Assembly (NCBI GenBank): GCA_964480725.1
Contig: CAYZQO010000002.1
Location: 100,904 to 164,903, forward strand
Reading direction: 5' to 3'
From: JAFGBI01 sp964480725
GTDB taxonomy: Bacteria; Myxococcota_A; Polyangia; Polyangiales; Polyangiaceae
DNA: 64,000 nt
How positions within the stretch are numbered: position 1 is the stretch's first letter; each line of letters starts with the position of its first letter. Shown in pieces: positions 18,121 to 26,773 of this stretch. The notes beneath the pieces are model-generated. The model searched no databases, was not told the DNA's origin, and saw nothing but the letters and a program-made list of their open reading frames with translations. A program made the translations under genes and the position numbers.

Positions 18121-19593
18121 ATGCGTGGCAAGATCGTCCTCGTCAACGCGGGCATCCTCCTCCTGGTGGGCGCGCTCACCTACGCCCTGTTGGCGACCTC
18201 GCTCTCCCGGGTGCTCCAGGACCGGACCGAACGCGAGCGGGAGGCCGGGCGCGCTCTGCGGGGCGCTGCCGCCCAGCTCGCGCTCGACGGCTTCCGGGCG
18301 GAGCGTTGGCTCTCTGCCCGGGTGACCGGCAGGGACGTGCGCGCGGTGTTCGCGGGTGGGACCGAGTCCGCGCGTCGAGAGGCAGCGACGGCGCAGGCGG
18401 ACGAATTGTACGAGGCCGCCACCGCGGAGCCCGACTTCGAGCGCATGGTCCCCGACCTGGTTCTCTTCGTCGACGCGCGCGGAACGGCCCTCGGTCGCAA
18501 CGGGTCGAACCTGATGCGGGGGGAGCGGATCGTGGAGGCGTACCCGTCGCTGGCGAAGGCGCTGAGGACGGGCGCCACCACCAGCGATCTCTGGCGCCAC
18601 TCCGGGCGTCAGGAGCAGTGGCTGGCGAGCGCTGCGCCCGTGCTCGGGGACGGTGGCGAGGTCGTCGGCGCTGTCATCATGGGCACCCCGCTCACGGACG
18701 ACCGACTGGCGCGGACGCGAGACCTCACCAGCGGCTGCCTGCTGTTCGCGGGTATCCTCGAGGGCGGCCGTATCCGCCTGCTGGCCAACGGTGGCAAGGC
18801 GCCAGCCGCGCTCGTCGCGGCCGTCGGGCAACCGGCGCTGGCCGCCGCCGCAGAGCGCGCGCTCGCGGACGGTCGGACGAGCGCTGCTGACGTCGTCGTG
18901 GGCGGCCACCTCCTCGGCGTCACCCCCCTCGTCGGCTACGGGAACCAAACCGTGCTGGTGGCGGCCGTGCCCGCGTCGAGGGTGGACCGCCTGGCGTCAT
19001 TGCTGTGGCCCGTGCTGGCGGTGACCGCGCTGGGCCTGCTGCTGGTCGTGATCGCCGGCAACCTGCTCGCCAACTACTACCAGGGGCCCATCGAGAAGAT
19101 CGAGGAGGGGCTGCTCGCGATCATCAACGGCCGCACGGACGTTCGCCTCGAGATCGAGCACGAGGAGCTAGGCGGGCTGGTTTCCCGCATCAACTCCCTG
19201 CTCGACGTCCTCACCGGCGTCCCCGAGGACGCGGCCGAAAAAGCGGGCGCCTCCGCGGCGACTGCCGAGGGCCGGGTCTGGGACTCGCTCGTCGTCGACG
19301 AGGGCCTGAACCTGGCGCAAGACGGGGAACCCCGCCAGGCCGACGAGGCCGCCGACGAGGCCGCCGACGAAACCGACGCGCAGCATTACGCGCGCGTGTT
19401 CCGGACTTTCGTTGCAATGAAGCGGCAGCTGGGTGAGCCCGTCGATGGCGTTACGGAGGCGGCGTTCACGGACTGGTTGCGGCAGCGTGCGCAGGCGGCA
19501 AGCTTGCGGCACGATCGCCCCGTCCGCTTCCGGGTCGTCATACGCGACCGCACCGTGATCCTCGTCGCGGCGCCGGTGTCGTTCCCACCGTGA
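18121..19593 (+). CDS. cache/HAMP membrane sensor (MXAN_5187-like)
   Basis: 490 residues. TM1 is at about 5-27, with a periplasmic cache-like sensor (30-285; motifs DLVLFVDARG, GRNGSNLM, SAAPVLGDGGEVVGAV). TM2 is at about 290-315 (LLWPVLAVTALGLLLVVIAG). A HAMP-like helix pair follows (315-365, with GPIEKIEEGLLAIINGR), then an acidic linker containing a 12-bp tandem repeat (19339-19371; DEAADEAADE). A conserved C-terminal module (about 420-490, MKRQLGEPVDGVTEAAFTDW) comes last. There is no kinase, cyclase or MCP output. The layout resembles a myxobacterial family I recall as MXAN_5187, function unknown. The start is the ATG at 18121; a longer frame overlaps the tRNA and is rejected. Confidence 0.75.
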   Translation: MRGKIVLVNAGILLLVGALTYALLATSLSRVLQDRTEREREAGRALRGAAAQLALDGFRAERWLSARVTGRDVRAVFAGGTESARREAATAQADELYEAATAEPDFERMVPDLVLFVDARGTALGRNGSNLMRGERIVEAYPSLAKALRTGATTSDLWRHSGRQEQWLASAAPVLGDGGEVVGAVIMGTPLTDDRLARTRDLTSGCLLFAGILEGGRIRLLANGGKAPAALVAAVGQPALAAAAERALADGRTSAADVVVGGHLLGVTPLVGYGNQTVLVAAVPASRVDRLASLLWPVLAVTALGLLLVVIAGNLLANYYQGPIEKIEEGLLAIINGRTDVRLEIEHEELGGLVSRINSLLDVLTGVPEDAAEKAGASAATAEGRVWDSLVVDEGLNLAQDGEPRQADEAADEAADETDAQHYARVFRTFVAMKRQLGEPVDGVTEAAFTDWLRQRAQAASLRHDRPVRFRVVIRDRTVILVAAPVSFPP

Positions 19594-19715
19594 GGTCTCC
19601 GCGGGCCCCCGCGTGGCGCCGATCGCCGCGGCACGGCGATTGCGCCTGCGCGAGCCATGGGCATGGGCTATAAGCCCCTGCGCCGGCGCGCCACCTCGCG
19701 CCGAGCCAATCCGCC

Positions 19716-20462
19716 ATGGGCCTCTTCGATATCCTCAGCGGCAAGAAATCCCCGGAAGCGACCAAGAAGAAGACGGAGCGGGAGGTCGCCCGACTGGCGC
19801 GGCTCGCCGCCGACAAGATGGCCCAGAACTTCGACCGCCAGGAGGCGATCGACCAGCTCGCGGCCATGGCCACGGCAGAGAGCGCCGCCGCGCTGCTCAA
19901 GCGCTTCAACTGGTCAATGGATCCCTCGATCACCGACCAGGAGGAGAAGGAAGCTGCTGCCCAGGGGGTCGTGGCGGCGGGGGCTGCCGCGCTCGAGTCT
20001 CTGCGCCTCTACGCGGCCAGCGCGGAGAGCCTCACCTGGCCCATCAAAATCCTGCGGCAGATCGTGCCCGCCGAGGAATTCGTCGACGAGGTCCTGGGGC
20101 TGCTCGACGAGTTCGACACCGAGTACGTGCGTAACATCGAGCCGAAGCGCCAGCTCCTGATCACGCTCGAGGAGCACCCGTCCCCGGAGGTGCGGGAGGC
20201 CGTGGAGCCGTTCCTCACCGACATGAGCGAGCCGATCCGGTACGCGGCCGTCACCACGACCTTCGCGTGCAAGGATCCGGCGAGCCTCGGCGCCCTCGTC
20301 GAGGCACTCGGCGAGGAAGAGAGCCTGCGCATCCGCAATCGGATCGCGCTCGGCATCTCCGCGGCTGGTTGGTCCATCCCGGAGGGGCTCCGGGAGGCCG
20401 TCGCCGAGGGGCTCCCGCCGGAGTTCGTGCTGGCGGGCGACCGCGTGCAGCGCCGTCCGTGA
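19716..20462 (+). CDS. HEAT-repeat protein
   Basis: 248 residues, all helical, no signal peptide, so cytoplasmic. It starts MGLFDILSGKKSPEATKKK, a basic amphipathic head. HEAT-like helix pairs follow (AIDQLAAMATAESAAALLKRF; PEVREAVEPFLTDMSEPIRYAAVTT; DPASLGALVEALGEEESLRIRNRIA). It is 122 bp downstream of the membrane sensor on the same strand. A TATAAG at 19669-19674 could be a -10, but no good -35 accompanies it. HEAT proteins act as protein-binding scaffolds; the partner is unknown. Confidence 0.8.
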   Translation: MGLFDILSGKKSPEATKKKTEREVARLARLAADKMAQNFDRQEAIDQLAAMATAESAAALLKRFNWSMDPSITDQEEKEAAAQGVVAAGAAALESLRLYAASAESLTWPIKILRQIVPAEEFVDEVLGLLDEFDTEYVRNIEPKRQLLITLEEHPSPEVREAVEPFLTDMSEPIRYAAVTTTFACKDPASLGALVEALGEEESLRIRNRIALGISAAGWSIPEGLREAVAEGLPPEFVLAGDRVQRRP

Positions 20463-20537
20463 CCGCGTGCGGCTGCGCTCCGCCCCTGGAGCGAGCCCCC
20501 GGGTTCCCCTGGTGACGCGGCCTTCGGTCGAGCCCCG

Positions 20538-20577
20538 GAGCGGCAATCGGTCCGATTGCCGCGGAAGATCAACCACT
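20538..20577 (+). repeat. palindromic repeat element, copy B
   Basis: The inverted repeat GCGGCAATC-GGTCC-GATTGCCGC is perfect (it extends to 11+1+11 bp). It lies 75 bp after the HEAT gene stop and 9 bp before a long terminator hairpin. Copy A lies at 10471-10510, with the same order of element then terminator. Confidence 0.55.
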
Positions 20578-20586
20578 CGATACAGA

Positions 20587-20620
20587 ACGGCCGCGATCGA
20601 GAGGTTTCGATCGCGGCCGT
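20587..20620. terminator. strong bidirectional terminator hairpin
   Basis: A perfect 14-bp stem (ACGGCCGCGATCGA with TCGATCGCGGCCGT) with a 6-nt loop lies between the convergent HEAT gene and the OM barrel operon. There is no U-tract. Confidence 0.65.
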
Positions 20621-20651
20621 GAACGCGCCCGTCGCTCCAGCGCCGGGCTCG

Positions 20652-21581
20652 CTACTGGGAGATCCGGTGCTCGAACGGGAGGTAGAAGCTCCACCCCACG
20701 GTGAGCAACTGGTTGAACTGGTACGGTCGGTCGTCCTTGGTGATGGAGGAATCCGGGAAGTCACCGTCGGGATCCCCGCCGGCCGTGTCGAATCCACCGC
20801 TGTTCCACCCGAACGGCAGCAGGCGGTACTGCAGCGAGAGGCCGCTCCACTTGTTCGCCCAGAAGGTGAAGCCGAGGCCCACGGTGGGCCCAATCGCCAA
20901 CCGGCTCTCACGCTCGAAGGCGTCCCCGTCGCTGCACGCGATCCCGGTGTCCGAGGCCGGACCGCACTCCACGCGCTCCTGCAGACCGACGAAGGCGGCG
21001 CCGAGGAAGAAGTACAGCTCCGTATCGACGAAGGCCTTCTTGAAGAAGGACACCTTCCCGCGGAAGGGGACGCCGGTGATCTGCGGGGCGGCGACCCAGG
21101 TGATCTGTCCGAGCTGGTCCTCGAACTCGAGGCCAAGATTCACCGCGGTGAGGCGGCAGTTCGTGGTCGTCGAAACGTCCCCGGCGGGATCCCCGGAGAC
21201 GGTGTCGCGGCAGCCTCGCTCTTCGTTGACCTTCTGGACCTTCTTGGTGAGGCCGAGCGGGAGGTGGAGCGCTTCTGGAGAGAAGGCGCCCCAGATCCCG
21301 AGCGAGAGCCAGTCGGTGAAATTGTAGTCGAGCTGGAGGCCCGGCAAGATGGTCCGCTGGTACTTGTCGAGCAGCGTGAACGTCGCCGAAGGGGTGACCT
21401 CGAACCGCCCCTGGCGATAGAGCCGGAGGTTGCGCACCGCCGGGGCACCCGCGAGCGGGCCCGTCAGCAGGATCTCCTGCGCCTGCGCGCTCCCGGTGGC
21501 TGCCAGGATCCCCATCCCGGCGGAGATGGCGAGGAGCAGTCGTCGCGTGGTGGCCGTCGTCTTCATCGTCGTCGTCCTCAT
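20652..21581 (-). CDS. outer-membrane beta-barrel, GltA/GltB-like
   Basis: 309 residues. A signal peptide ends at AQA, followed by amphipathic beta-strands rich in aromatic and Gly residues (FEVTPSATFTLLDKY, LQLDYNFTDWLSLGIWG, LYFFLGAAFVG, LSLQYRLLPFGWN). The closing strand is SFYLPFEHRISQ. Paired Cys occur in inserted loops. It belongs with the myxobacterial OM beta-barrel type of its neighbour, which I recall as TIGR04565. GGAGGAG 6 nt before the ATG at 21581 fixes the start; an upstream GTG at 21602 overlaps the previous stop. It forms one operon with the barrel gene at 21599-22573. By analogy with the M. xanthus gltB-gltA pair it is probably part of the OM gliding module. Confidence 0.75.
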   Translation of the reverse strand: MRTTTMKTTATTRRLLLAISAGMGILAATGSAQAQEILLTGPLAGAPAVRNLRLYRQGRFEVTPSATFTLLDKYQRTILPGLQLDYNFTDWLSLGIWGAFSPEALHLPLGLTKKVQKVNEERGCRDTVSGDPAGDVSTTTNCRLTAVNLGLEFEDQLGQITWVAAPQITGVPFRGKVSFFKKAFVDTELYFFLGAAFVGLQERVECGPASDTGIACSDGDAFERESRLAIGPTVGLGFTFWANKWSGLSLQYRLLPFGWNSGGFDTAGGDPDGDFPDSSITKDDRPYQFNQLLTVGWSFYLPFEHRISQ

Positions 21582-21598
21582 CGTCGCCTCCTCCAGCG

Positions 21599-22573
21599 TC
21601 ACTTCGGCAACCGATACTCGAAGGAGAACGGCATGAAGATGGAGACACCAAACTGCGCCTGAACGTTGTTCGTGAGCTCCTTCTCGGAATCGTACCAGTT
21701 GGCGGGATCCTGGGCCTGAACCGGGTCATCGAAGGTGGCGAGGTTCTCGAGCTCATCCATGAAGATGTAGTCCCGGATCTCGAGGATCCCCGTGAGCCAA
21801 CGGTTGAAGAAGACGCGAAGCCCGAGGCCGGCGTTTCCGCCGGGCTTGATCTCGTACTCGAAGGCCCGGTTGTCCGGATCGATCACGGCAATCGGGCGCG
21901 AGCTGATGACGCCGCCACCAGCGACCAGGTAGAGGTCCCAGTGGAAGATGAAGTCACTGAAGCCGGCGAACTTGCCGTAGGCGGGCACGTAGGTGAGGTT
22001 GAAGTTCGCCCCCCAGTTGTACTCCGTGAGCGGGACGCCCACGCGCGCCGCCCGCCGCACGTCTGCGTTGAAGTCGCTGTCGACGTTGAACGGCTCGTAG
22101 TAGTTGAAGTTCGCGCCGATCGCGAACACCTCGAAGAGGTAGAAGTTAGCGGCAATACCGGGGCCCGGGTGCTGCACGAACTGGTCGTTGAGCGTGATCG
22201 ACCAGTAGGGGTTCAGCTCGAAGCGCATCTTGCGCTTCGCGTAGATCTGCTGGACGGCGTAGATCTTCTCGTTCAGATCCTTCTTCGCCTCCGCCGGCAT
22301 GTCGATCTTCGGGCAGGCGTCGGGATCGATCTGGCAGATCGCCGCGAGGCCGCTGGCCTCGCCGTCCACGCCGGGGATCTCCTCGCCGCCGACGGCAGCG
22401 CCCTCCTCCCCGACCTCGGCGCCCGCTTCGGCGCCCGCTTCGGCGCCCGCCTCGGCTCCCACCTCCTCGCCGCCCTCGGCGGCAGCGACCTCTTCGCCTT
22501 CGTCCTGCGCCGAGGCGAGTGCGGGAATCGCGCACATCACCGCCGCGAGGAGCCCGATGCGGATCTTCTTCAT
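21599..22573 (-). CDS. outer-membrane beta-barrel with acidic repeat, GltA/GltB-like
   Basis: 324 residues. The signal peptide is MKKIRIGLLAAVMCAIPALASA. It is followed by an acidic Gly/Ala/Glu stretch (about 24-68) containing EAGA repeats, a short Cys-pair segment, then a helix (about 92-118). An 8- to 10-strand barrel follows (FELNPYWSITLNDQF, YLFEVFAIGANFNYYEPF, GLRVFFNRWLTGILEIRDYIF), closing with FMPFSFEYRLPK. This matches the myxobacterial OM beta-barrel family (TIGR04565 as recalled). It is the first gene of a two-gene operon with a good promoter at 22665-22694. It probably partners the next barrel in the GltA/GltB OM complex; which is GltA and which GltB cannot be decided here. Confidence 0.78.
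   Translation of the reverse strand: MKKIRIGLLAAVMCAIPALASAQDEGEEVAAAEGGEEVGAEAGAEAGAEAGAEVGEEGAAVGGEEIPGVDGEASGLAAICQIDPDACPKIDMPAEAKKDLNEKIYAVQQIYAKRKMRFELNPYWSITLNDQFVQHPGPGIAANFYLFEVFAIGANFNYYEPFNVDSDFNADVRRAARVGVPLTEYNWGANFNLTYVPAYGKFAGFSDFIFHWDLYLVAGGGVISSRPIAVIDPDNRAFEYEIKPGGNAGLGLRVFFNRWLTGILEIRDYIFMDELENLATFDDPVQAQDPANWYDSEKELTNNVQAQFGVSIFMPFSFEYRLPK
22418..22465 (-). repeat. in-frame 12-bp tandem repeat
   Basis: Three near-perfect copies of GGCGCCCGCTTC and a fourth degenerate copy encode the GAEA-type acidic stretch of the barrel protein. The 12-bp unit keeps frame, so copy-number slippage would lengthen or shorten the linker without breaking the gene. Confidence 0.8.
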
Positions 22574-22664
22574 GCGTCTACCGTTTTCTCCTGGAACGAA
22601 AGCTCCCGAAGTCCCGCAAGTAGTGAGAACGTTTGGTGAAATCGACCACCCCGAACGCCGCGCG

Positions 22665-22694
22665 ACTATATCACGTGCGATTTGGCGCGATCAA
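22665..22694 (-). promoter_or_regulatory. sigma-70-type promoter of the OM barrel operon
   Basis: On the minus strand: -35 TTGATC, 18-bp spacer, -10 TATAGT preceded by TGA (extended -10). Transcription would start near 22658, about 85 nt before the ATG. Confidence 0.55.
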
Positions 22695-22707
22695 CAACCA
22701 AAACGCC

Positions 22708-23943
22708 CTAATCGGCGGTCGATTCGCTCTCCTTGCCGAGCAACGCCTCCACGAACTCCTCCGGGCTGAACTCGTGCAGGTCGGAGGGGCGCTCGCCGAG
22801 GCCGACGAGGCGCACCGGGAGGCGCAGCGCGTCGCTGATGCCGAGCACCATGCCGCCCTTTGCGGTCCCATCTAGCTTCGTCAAGACGATTCCCGTCAGT
22901 GCCAAGGCCTCCTGGAACTCTCGCGCCTGGGCGAGGGCATTCTGCCCTGTCGTCGCGTCGATCACGAGCAGGATTTCATGGGGGGCCCCCGCGAGGGATT
23001 TCGCCGCGGTTTTTGCGATCTTCGTCATCTCGCCCATGAGATTCGTCTTCGTGTGCAAGCGCCCCGCCGTGTCGGCGAGCACCACGTCGGCGCCGATCTC
23101 TTGGGCTTTCTTGATGGACTCGAAAATTACACTTCCAGGGTCCGCTCCGTCTTTGCCGCTGACCACCACGCACCCGACGCGCTCGCCCCAAATAGAGAGC
23201 TGCTGAACGGCGGCGGCCCGGAAGGTGTCGCCGGCGGCGAGCACGCACTCGACCCCGGCTGCCTTGAGTCGCGTGGCAAGCTTGCCGATCGTCGTCGTCT
23301 TGCCGGAGCCGTTGACGCCGACGAAGAGGATGACCGTCGGCTTGGCCCGAAGCTCGAGCGGACCGGCGGCTCCGTCGACCTGGAGGATCCGGATCGCCTC
23401 CTCGCGGAGGGACTGCCACACCTGGCGATCGTCGAGGGCCTCCCCGCGCGAGAGCGACTCGCGGACGCGCGCGAGCAGCGCGTCCGTCGTCGCCACACCG
23501 ACGTCGGAGCCGATGAGGACCTCCTCGATCTGGGCGGTGAGATCGGCGCTGATCGCGGGCTTTCCCGCGAAGAGCGCGCGGAGGCGCCCGAAGAAGCCGC
23601 CAGCCTCACGCGACTTGGCGAGTCCATGGCGGAGCGCGGCTGGATCGCGATGATCCTCGAGCAGCCGCCCGACGCGGTGCGGCGGCTCCGCCGGTGGCGG
23701 GGCTGGCTCGGCGACAGCGCGTGGCGGCGGTTCCGACGGGACCGCCCGCGCGGCAGGCTCCGGCGCCTTCGACGCCGGGCGTCCCGATTCTCGCTCGGCG
23801 GAGGCACGTTTCTTCGGCTTCGGTGCCTCCGCGAGCGGCGGTTTCTCGGCAGGGGGAGGCAGCTCCTCCGCCCGCTTGCGGGTGGCGAGGTAGACCACCA
23901 AGGCGACGACGGCGATCCCGATCAGAACGAGGACGATTTCCAT
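22708..23943 (-). CDS. ftsY: signal recognition particle receptor FtsY
   Basis: 411 residues. An N-terminal TM helix (about 2-20) is followed by a basic then Pro/Glu/Ala-rich linker (20-110), and the NG domain (about 115-405) completes the protein. G-motifs are GVNGSGKTTT (about 206), DTFRAAA, DTAGRLHT, TKLDGTAKGG and GLGERPSDL. FtsY docks SRP-ribosome complexes at the inner membrane through GTP-dependent pairing with Ffh. The TM anchor is a common delta-proteobacterial/myxobacterial variant of the acidic A domain. The gene sits between the OM barrel operon and an envelope protein gene, all on the minus strand; the OM operon has its own promoter. Confidence 0.96.
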   Translation of the reverse strand: MEIVLVLIGIAVVALVVYLATRKRAEELPPPAEKPPLAEAPKPKKRASAERESGRPASKAPEPAARAVPSEPPPRAVAEPAPPPAEPPHRVGRLLEDHRDPAALRHGLAKSREAGGFFGRLRALFAGKPAISADLTAQIEEVLIGSDVGVATTDALLARVRESLSRGEALDDRQVWQSLREEAIRILQVDGAAGPLELRAKPTVILFVGVNGSGKTTTIGKLATRLKAAGVECVLAAGDTFRAAAVQQLSIWGERVGCVVVSGKDGADPGSVIFESIKKAQEIGADVVLADTAGRLHTKTNLMGEMTKIAKTAAKSLAGAPHEILLVIDATTGQNALAQAREFQEALALTGIVLTKLDGTAKGGMVLGISDALRLPVRLVGLGERPSDLHEFSPEEFVEALLGKESESTAD

Positions 23944-24063
23944 GGCGCTTGACGAGGGTTGGGGGGTTGCGTCGCTGCGAGCGGACCGGAGCGCCCTGTC
24001 CAGCGCGAGGCGCCGCGGGACCGCCTCACCTGTCCACCGAGTTAGAGGTCTCCGCGGCCGGAG

Positions 24064-25779
24064 TCAACGTGAACCGTGCTCGGGCGGCTCGCGCTCGGCA
24101 ACGGCCCGTTCTCTCGCTGCGTCCACCGGATCGGCGCCGAAGGCCGCGGACTCGGCCGCCTCGGCCCACGCCGCGACCCCCGCCTCGCCCCGCTCACGAG
24201 CGACGCGCGCCAGATGGCCGGGCGTCGGCTCGGCGGCCCCCCAGAACCAGGGGCGACCAACCCGCTCGGCCCACCCGACGAGGCGATCCAGGATCGCTCG
24301 TCGTCGAGTCACCAGGCTCACGAGCAGCTCCCCGGGGGCCGGGACCGGTCGCTCCAGCGTCGAGTGCCAGTTCGCTTCCACCCGCAGTCGCGCGCTGGCG
24401 CCGGCCACCGCGATCGCCCCGAGCTGAAAATGCCCTTCTGCGTCGGTGATGGCGTGGGCGAGGACTCGGGAGCCGGCGGGCGACGTCTCCGCGATGGTGA
24501 CCTCGGCGTTGACGATGGGGCCGCCCAGATGGGCGTCCCGCACGCGCCCCTGCCACCCGCTGCGCTCGGGTCCGAGCGAAACGACCTCGACGGCGGGTCT
24601 GCCCGGCGGCAGCTCGGGTGCGAGCGCCGGCTCGTGCTTGGTGCGCGCTCCTGGCCGGCGCCAGCCGCGGAGCACCCAGAGCGCGACGCCGGCGCCGGCC
24701 AGCATCCAGGGCCAGCGCCGCCAGACGGGCAGGGGCGGGACCGTCACGGTCACCGCGATCGGCTCGCCGGGCAGCCACCAGGGGGAGTCCGGGAGGTAGC
24801 GCGCGGTGAGGCGCACGGGCCCGTCGGGGGCGGCACCGAAGGTCGCGATGGCGCTCGCGGTTCCGTCGACGACCGGCGCCGTGCCCACGGTTCGCTCGCC
24901 GAGCCGCAGCTCGACGCTCCCCGTCGAGACGGGCCCCAGCCGCGAGCTAACACGAACGAGCACCCGGGCGCGCTCGCGGGAGGTTTCGTCTTGCGGCGGC
25001 GCGGCGAGCGTGAGCTCGACGCGCGTGGTCTTCTCCACCACGACCTGGCGCGTCGCCGGGGGCAGTCCGGGGGATCCCGCGAACCTCAGCAGGAGCGTGG
25101 CGCGCCCCGGCGACCCGAGCGCGGTGACGGGCAGCTGCAGGGCTGTGCGCTCGCCGGTCGAAGCCCAGGCCTCGGCGACCAATTGCGTGCTGCCGTCGGG
25201 CGCGCCCAGGAGCACCTCGAGCCCGATCCGCTCGGGGCTCGCGGCGGGAGGGATCGCGTCGGCGCGGATCCAGATTCGAGGATCCCCGGCATCGAGCTCG
25301 AGGCGTCGCGGTGTCGGCGCGAAGCCCAGCGCCAACGCGCGCGGCCCCGTTATCACCGGCACCGCAGTGGCCGGCGACGCCTCGTGTTCGCCATCGCCGG
25401 GATAGCGCACCGTCACGCGCTCCGCGGTGAGGGTCGGCGCGAGCGTGAGGCAGAACGCCCCGGCTTCGTCGGTGAGCTGCGCGATCTCCGCCCCCGTGAC
25501 GCGCGGTCGGGGAGCCCCACGGCACGGGCTCGGCGACTCCGGGGGCCGACGACCACGGCCGTCGACGTCGAGCTGCACCCGCACCTCTCCCCCGCGCAGG
25601 GGGACGCCACGATCGTCGACGAGCCGACCGCTGACCTCCAGCGTTCCGTCCCGCAGGAACGCTGTCGCCTCGACGGTCGCGGTCCCGGTCACGTGCAGCG
25701 GCGCTGCCGCGCTCGGAGGAGCCGCGAGGAGCAGGCCCGTGGCGATGGCGGCGGTGGCGGGCGTGGCGCAGAGTCTCAT
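24064..25779 (-). CDS. membrane protein with Ig-like and carboxypeptidase-regulatory-like domains
   Basis: 571 residues. The signal peptide cleaves after about residue 25. Extracytoplasmic Ig/carboxypeptidase-regulatory-like modules cover about 30-350 (RLVDDRGVPLRGGEV, TDEAGAFCLTL, VRYPGDGEHEASPA, then two further beta domains). One TM helix follows (about 355-375, RRWPWMLAGAGVALWVL). The cytoplasmic tail has another regulatory-like domain (GRVRDAHLGGPIVNAEVTI, TDAEGHFQLG). The last 90 residues (WAERVGRPW, PTPGHLARVA, WAEAAESAAFG) weakly resemble a DUF4129-type C-terminus. Function is unknown. It is upstream of ftsY on the same strand and divergent from the HEAT lipid/periplasmic gene at 25949. 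Confidence 0.7.
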   Translation of the reverse strand: MRLCATPATAAIATGLLLAAPPSAAAPLHVTGTATVEATAFLRDGTLEVSGRLVDDRGVPLRGGEVRVQLDVDGRGRRPPESPSPCRGAPRPRVTGAEIAQLTDEAGAFCLTLAPTLTAERVTVRYPGDGEHEASPATAVPVITGPRALALGFAPTPRRLELDAGDPRIWIRADAIPPAASPERIGLEVLLGAPDGSTQLVAEAWASTGERTALQLPVTALGSPGRATLLLRFAGSPGLPPATRQVVVEKTTRVELTLAAPPQDETSRERARVLVRVSSRLGPVSTGSVELRLGERTVGTAPVVDGTASAIATFGAAPDGPVRLTARYLPDSPWWLPGEPIAVTVTVPPLPVWRRWPWMLAGAGVALWVLRGWRRPGARTKHEPALAPELPPGRPAVEVVSLGPERSGWQGRVRDAHLGGPIVNAEVTIAETSPAGSRVLAHAITDAEGHFQLGAIAVAGASARLRVEANWHSTLERPVPAPGELLVSLVTRRRAILDRLVGWAERVGRPWFWGAAEPTPGHLARVARERGEAGVAAWAEAAESAAFGADPVDAARERAVAEREPPEHGSR

Positions 25780-25948
25780 GACGGATCACGGTGTCCGCGG
25801 GCACCGGGGCCAGAGCCTACCATGTGTGTGGACGTCCCCCGGCGTCGGTGCGGCGGTGGGCGCGACCCGTCGGCCTGCGACCACCATTCGCGGACGGCGA
25901 ACCGCGCTGACCGGGCGCCGCCGGCGCGCGCGGGCGGAGTGAGGCGAC

Positions 25949-26773
25949 GTGCGGCGACCCGTGGTAGGCTCGTTGCAAATGGCGCCGGCGTGGTCGTGGA
26001 TGCTCGTGCTCGCGGCGCTTGTTTCGTCCAGTGTCGCCCTGGCGCAGCCGGCGGACGTGGATCAGCTCGCCGACAAGCTCGCCCACGCGAAGGACTTCAG
26101 GGTCCGCACCCAGGCAGCGCTCGCCCTGGGCGCCTCCCGCTCGAAGCGTGCGGTGGATCCGCTCTGCACGGGGCTCGGCGACGAGAGTTCGACGGTGCGC
26201 GCCGCCGCGGCCGCCGCGCTCGGCAAACTCCGGAAGGGGGGAGCGGAGTGCCTCAAGCGGCGGCTGGCGGTGGAGGACAAGCCCTCGGTGAAGACCGTCA
26301 TCGAGCGGTCGCTCGCCCGCGTCGAGGCTGACGCCGCGCCGCTCATCGGCGACCAGACGAAGTACTACCTCGTCCTCGAGACGATTGACCGCACGGGGCG
26401 GGGGGAGGAGGACGTCGCTCGGGTCCTCCACGGCGCCGTCGCGTCGGCCGCGAAGAGCCTGCCGGATTTCGCCGTCGCGCCGCTCGATCAATCGCTCGAG
26501 GCGGCGAAGGCGCTGCTCGGCGGGCACCCGTCGGTGCGGGCATTCCTGCTCTCGGCCGAGGTGCAGGCCACCTACGCCGGCGGTGCGCTGGCACTGAAGA
26601 TCGAGACGGCCATCTTCACGCTGCCCGAGCGGAACTTGCAGGGCTCCTTCACTCGGACGCTGTCGATGCAGGGCATTTCGGACCCCGACCGCGCCGCCGA
26701 GGACAAGCTCATCCAGGCCGGGGGCGCCCGGCTGCTCGAGACGTTTGCCCCGATGGCGCCCAAGCTCCGCTGA
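25949..26773 (+). CDS. secreted HEAT-repeat protein
   Basis: 274 residues from the GTG at 25949 (GAGG about 6 nt upstream); the ATG at 25979 is an alternative. Both give a signal peptide ending VALA-QP, so the product is periplasmic. Residues about 40-130 are HEAT/armadillo-like pairs (DFRVRTQAALALGA, DESSTVRAAAAAALGKL). Residues 140-274 form an alpha/beta domain (KYYLVLETIDRTG, VRAFLLSAEVQATY, LKIETAIFTLPERNLQGSF) of unknown function. It is followed 126 bp downstream by a HAMP protein gene on the same strand. Confidence 0.75.
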   Translation: MRRPVVGSLQMAPAWSWMLVLAALVSSSVALAQPADVDQLADKLAHAKDFRVRTQAALALGASRSKRAVDPLCTGLGDESSTVRAAAAAALGKLRKGGAECLKRRLAVEDKPSVKTVIERSLARVEADAAPLIGDQTKYYLVLETIDRTGRGEEDVARVLHGAVASAAKSLPDFAVAPLDQSLEAAKALLGGHPSVRAFLLSAEVQATYAGGALALKIETAIFTLPERNLQGSFTRTLSMQGISDPDRAAEDKLIQAGGARLLETFAPMAPKLR

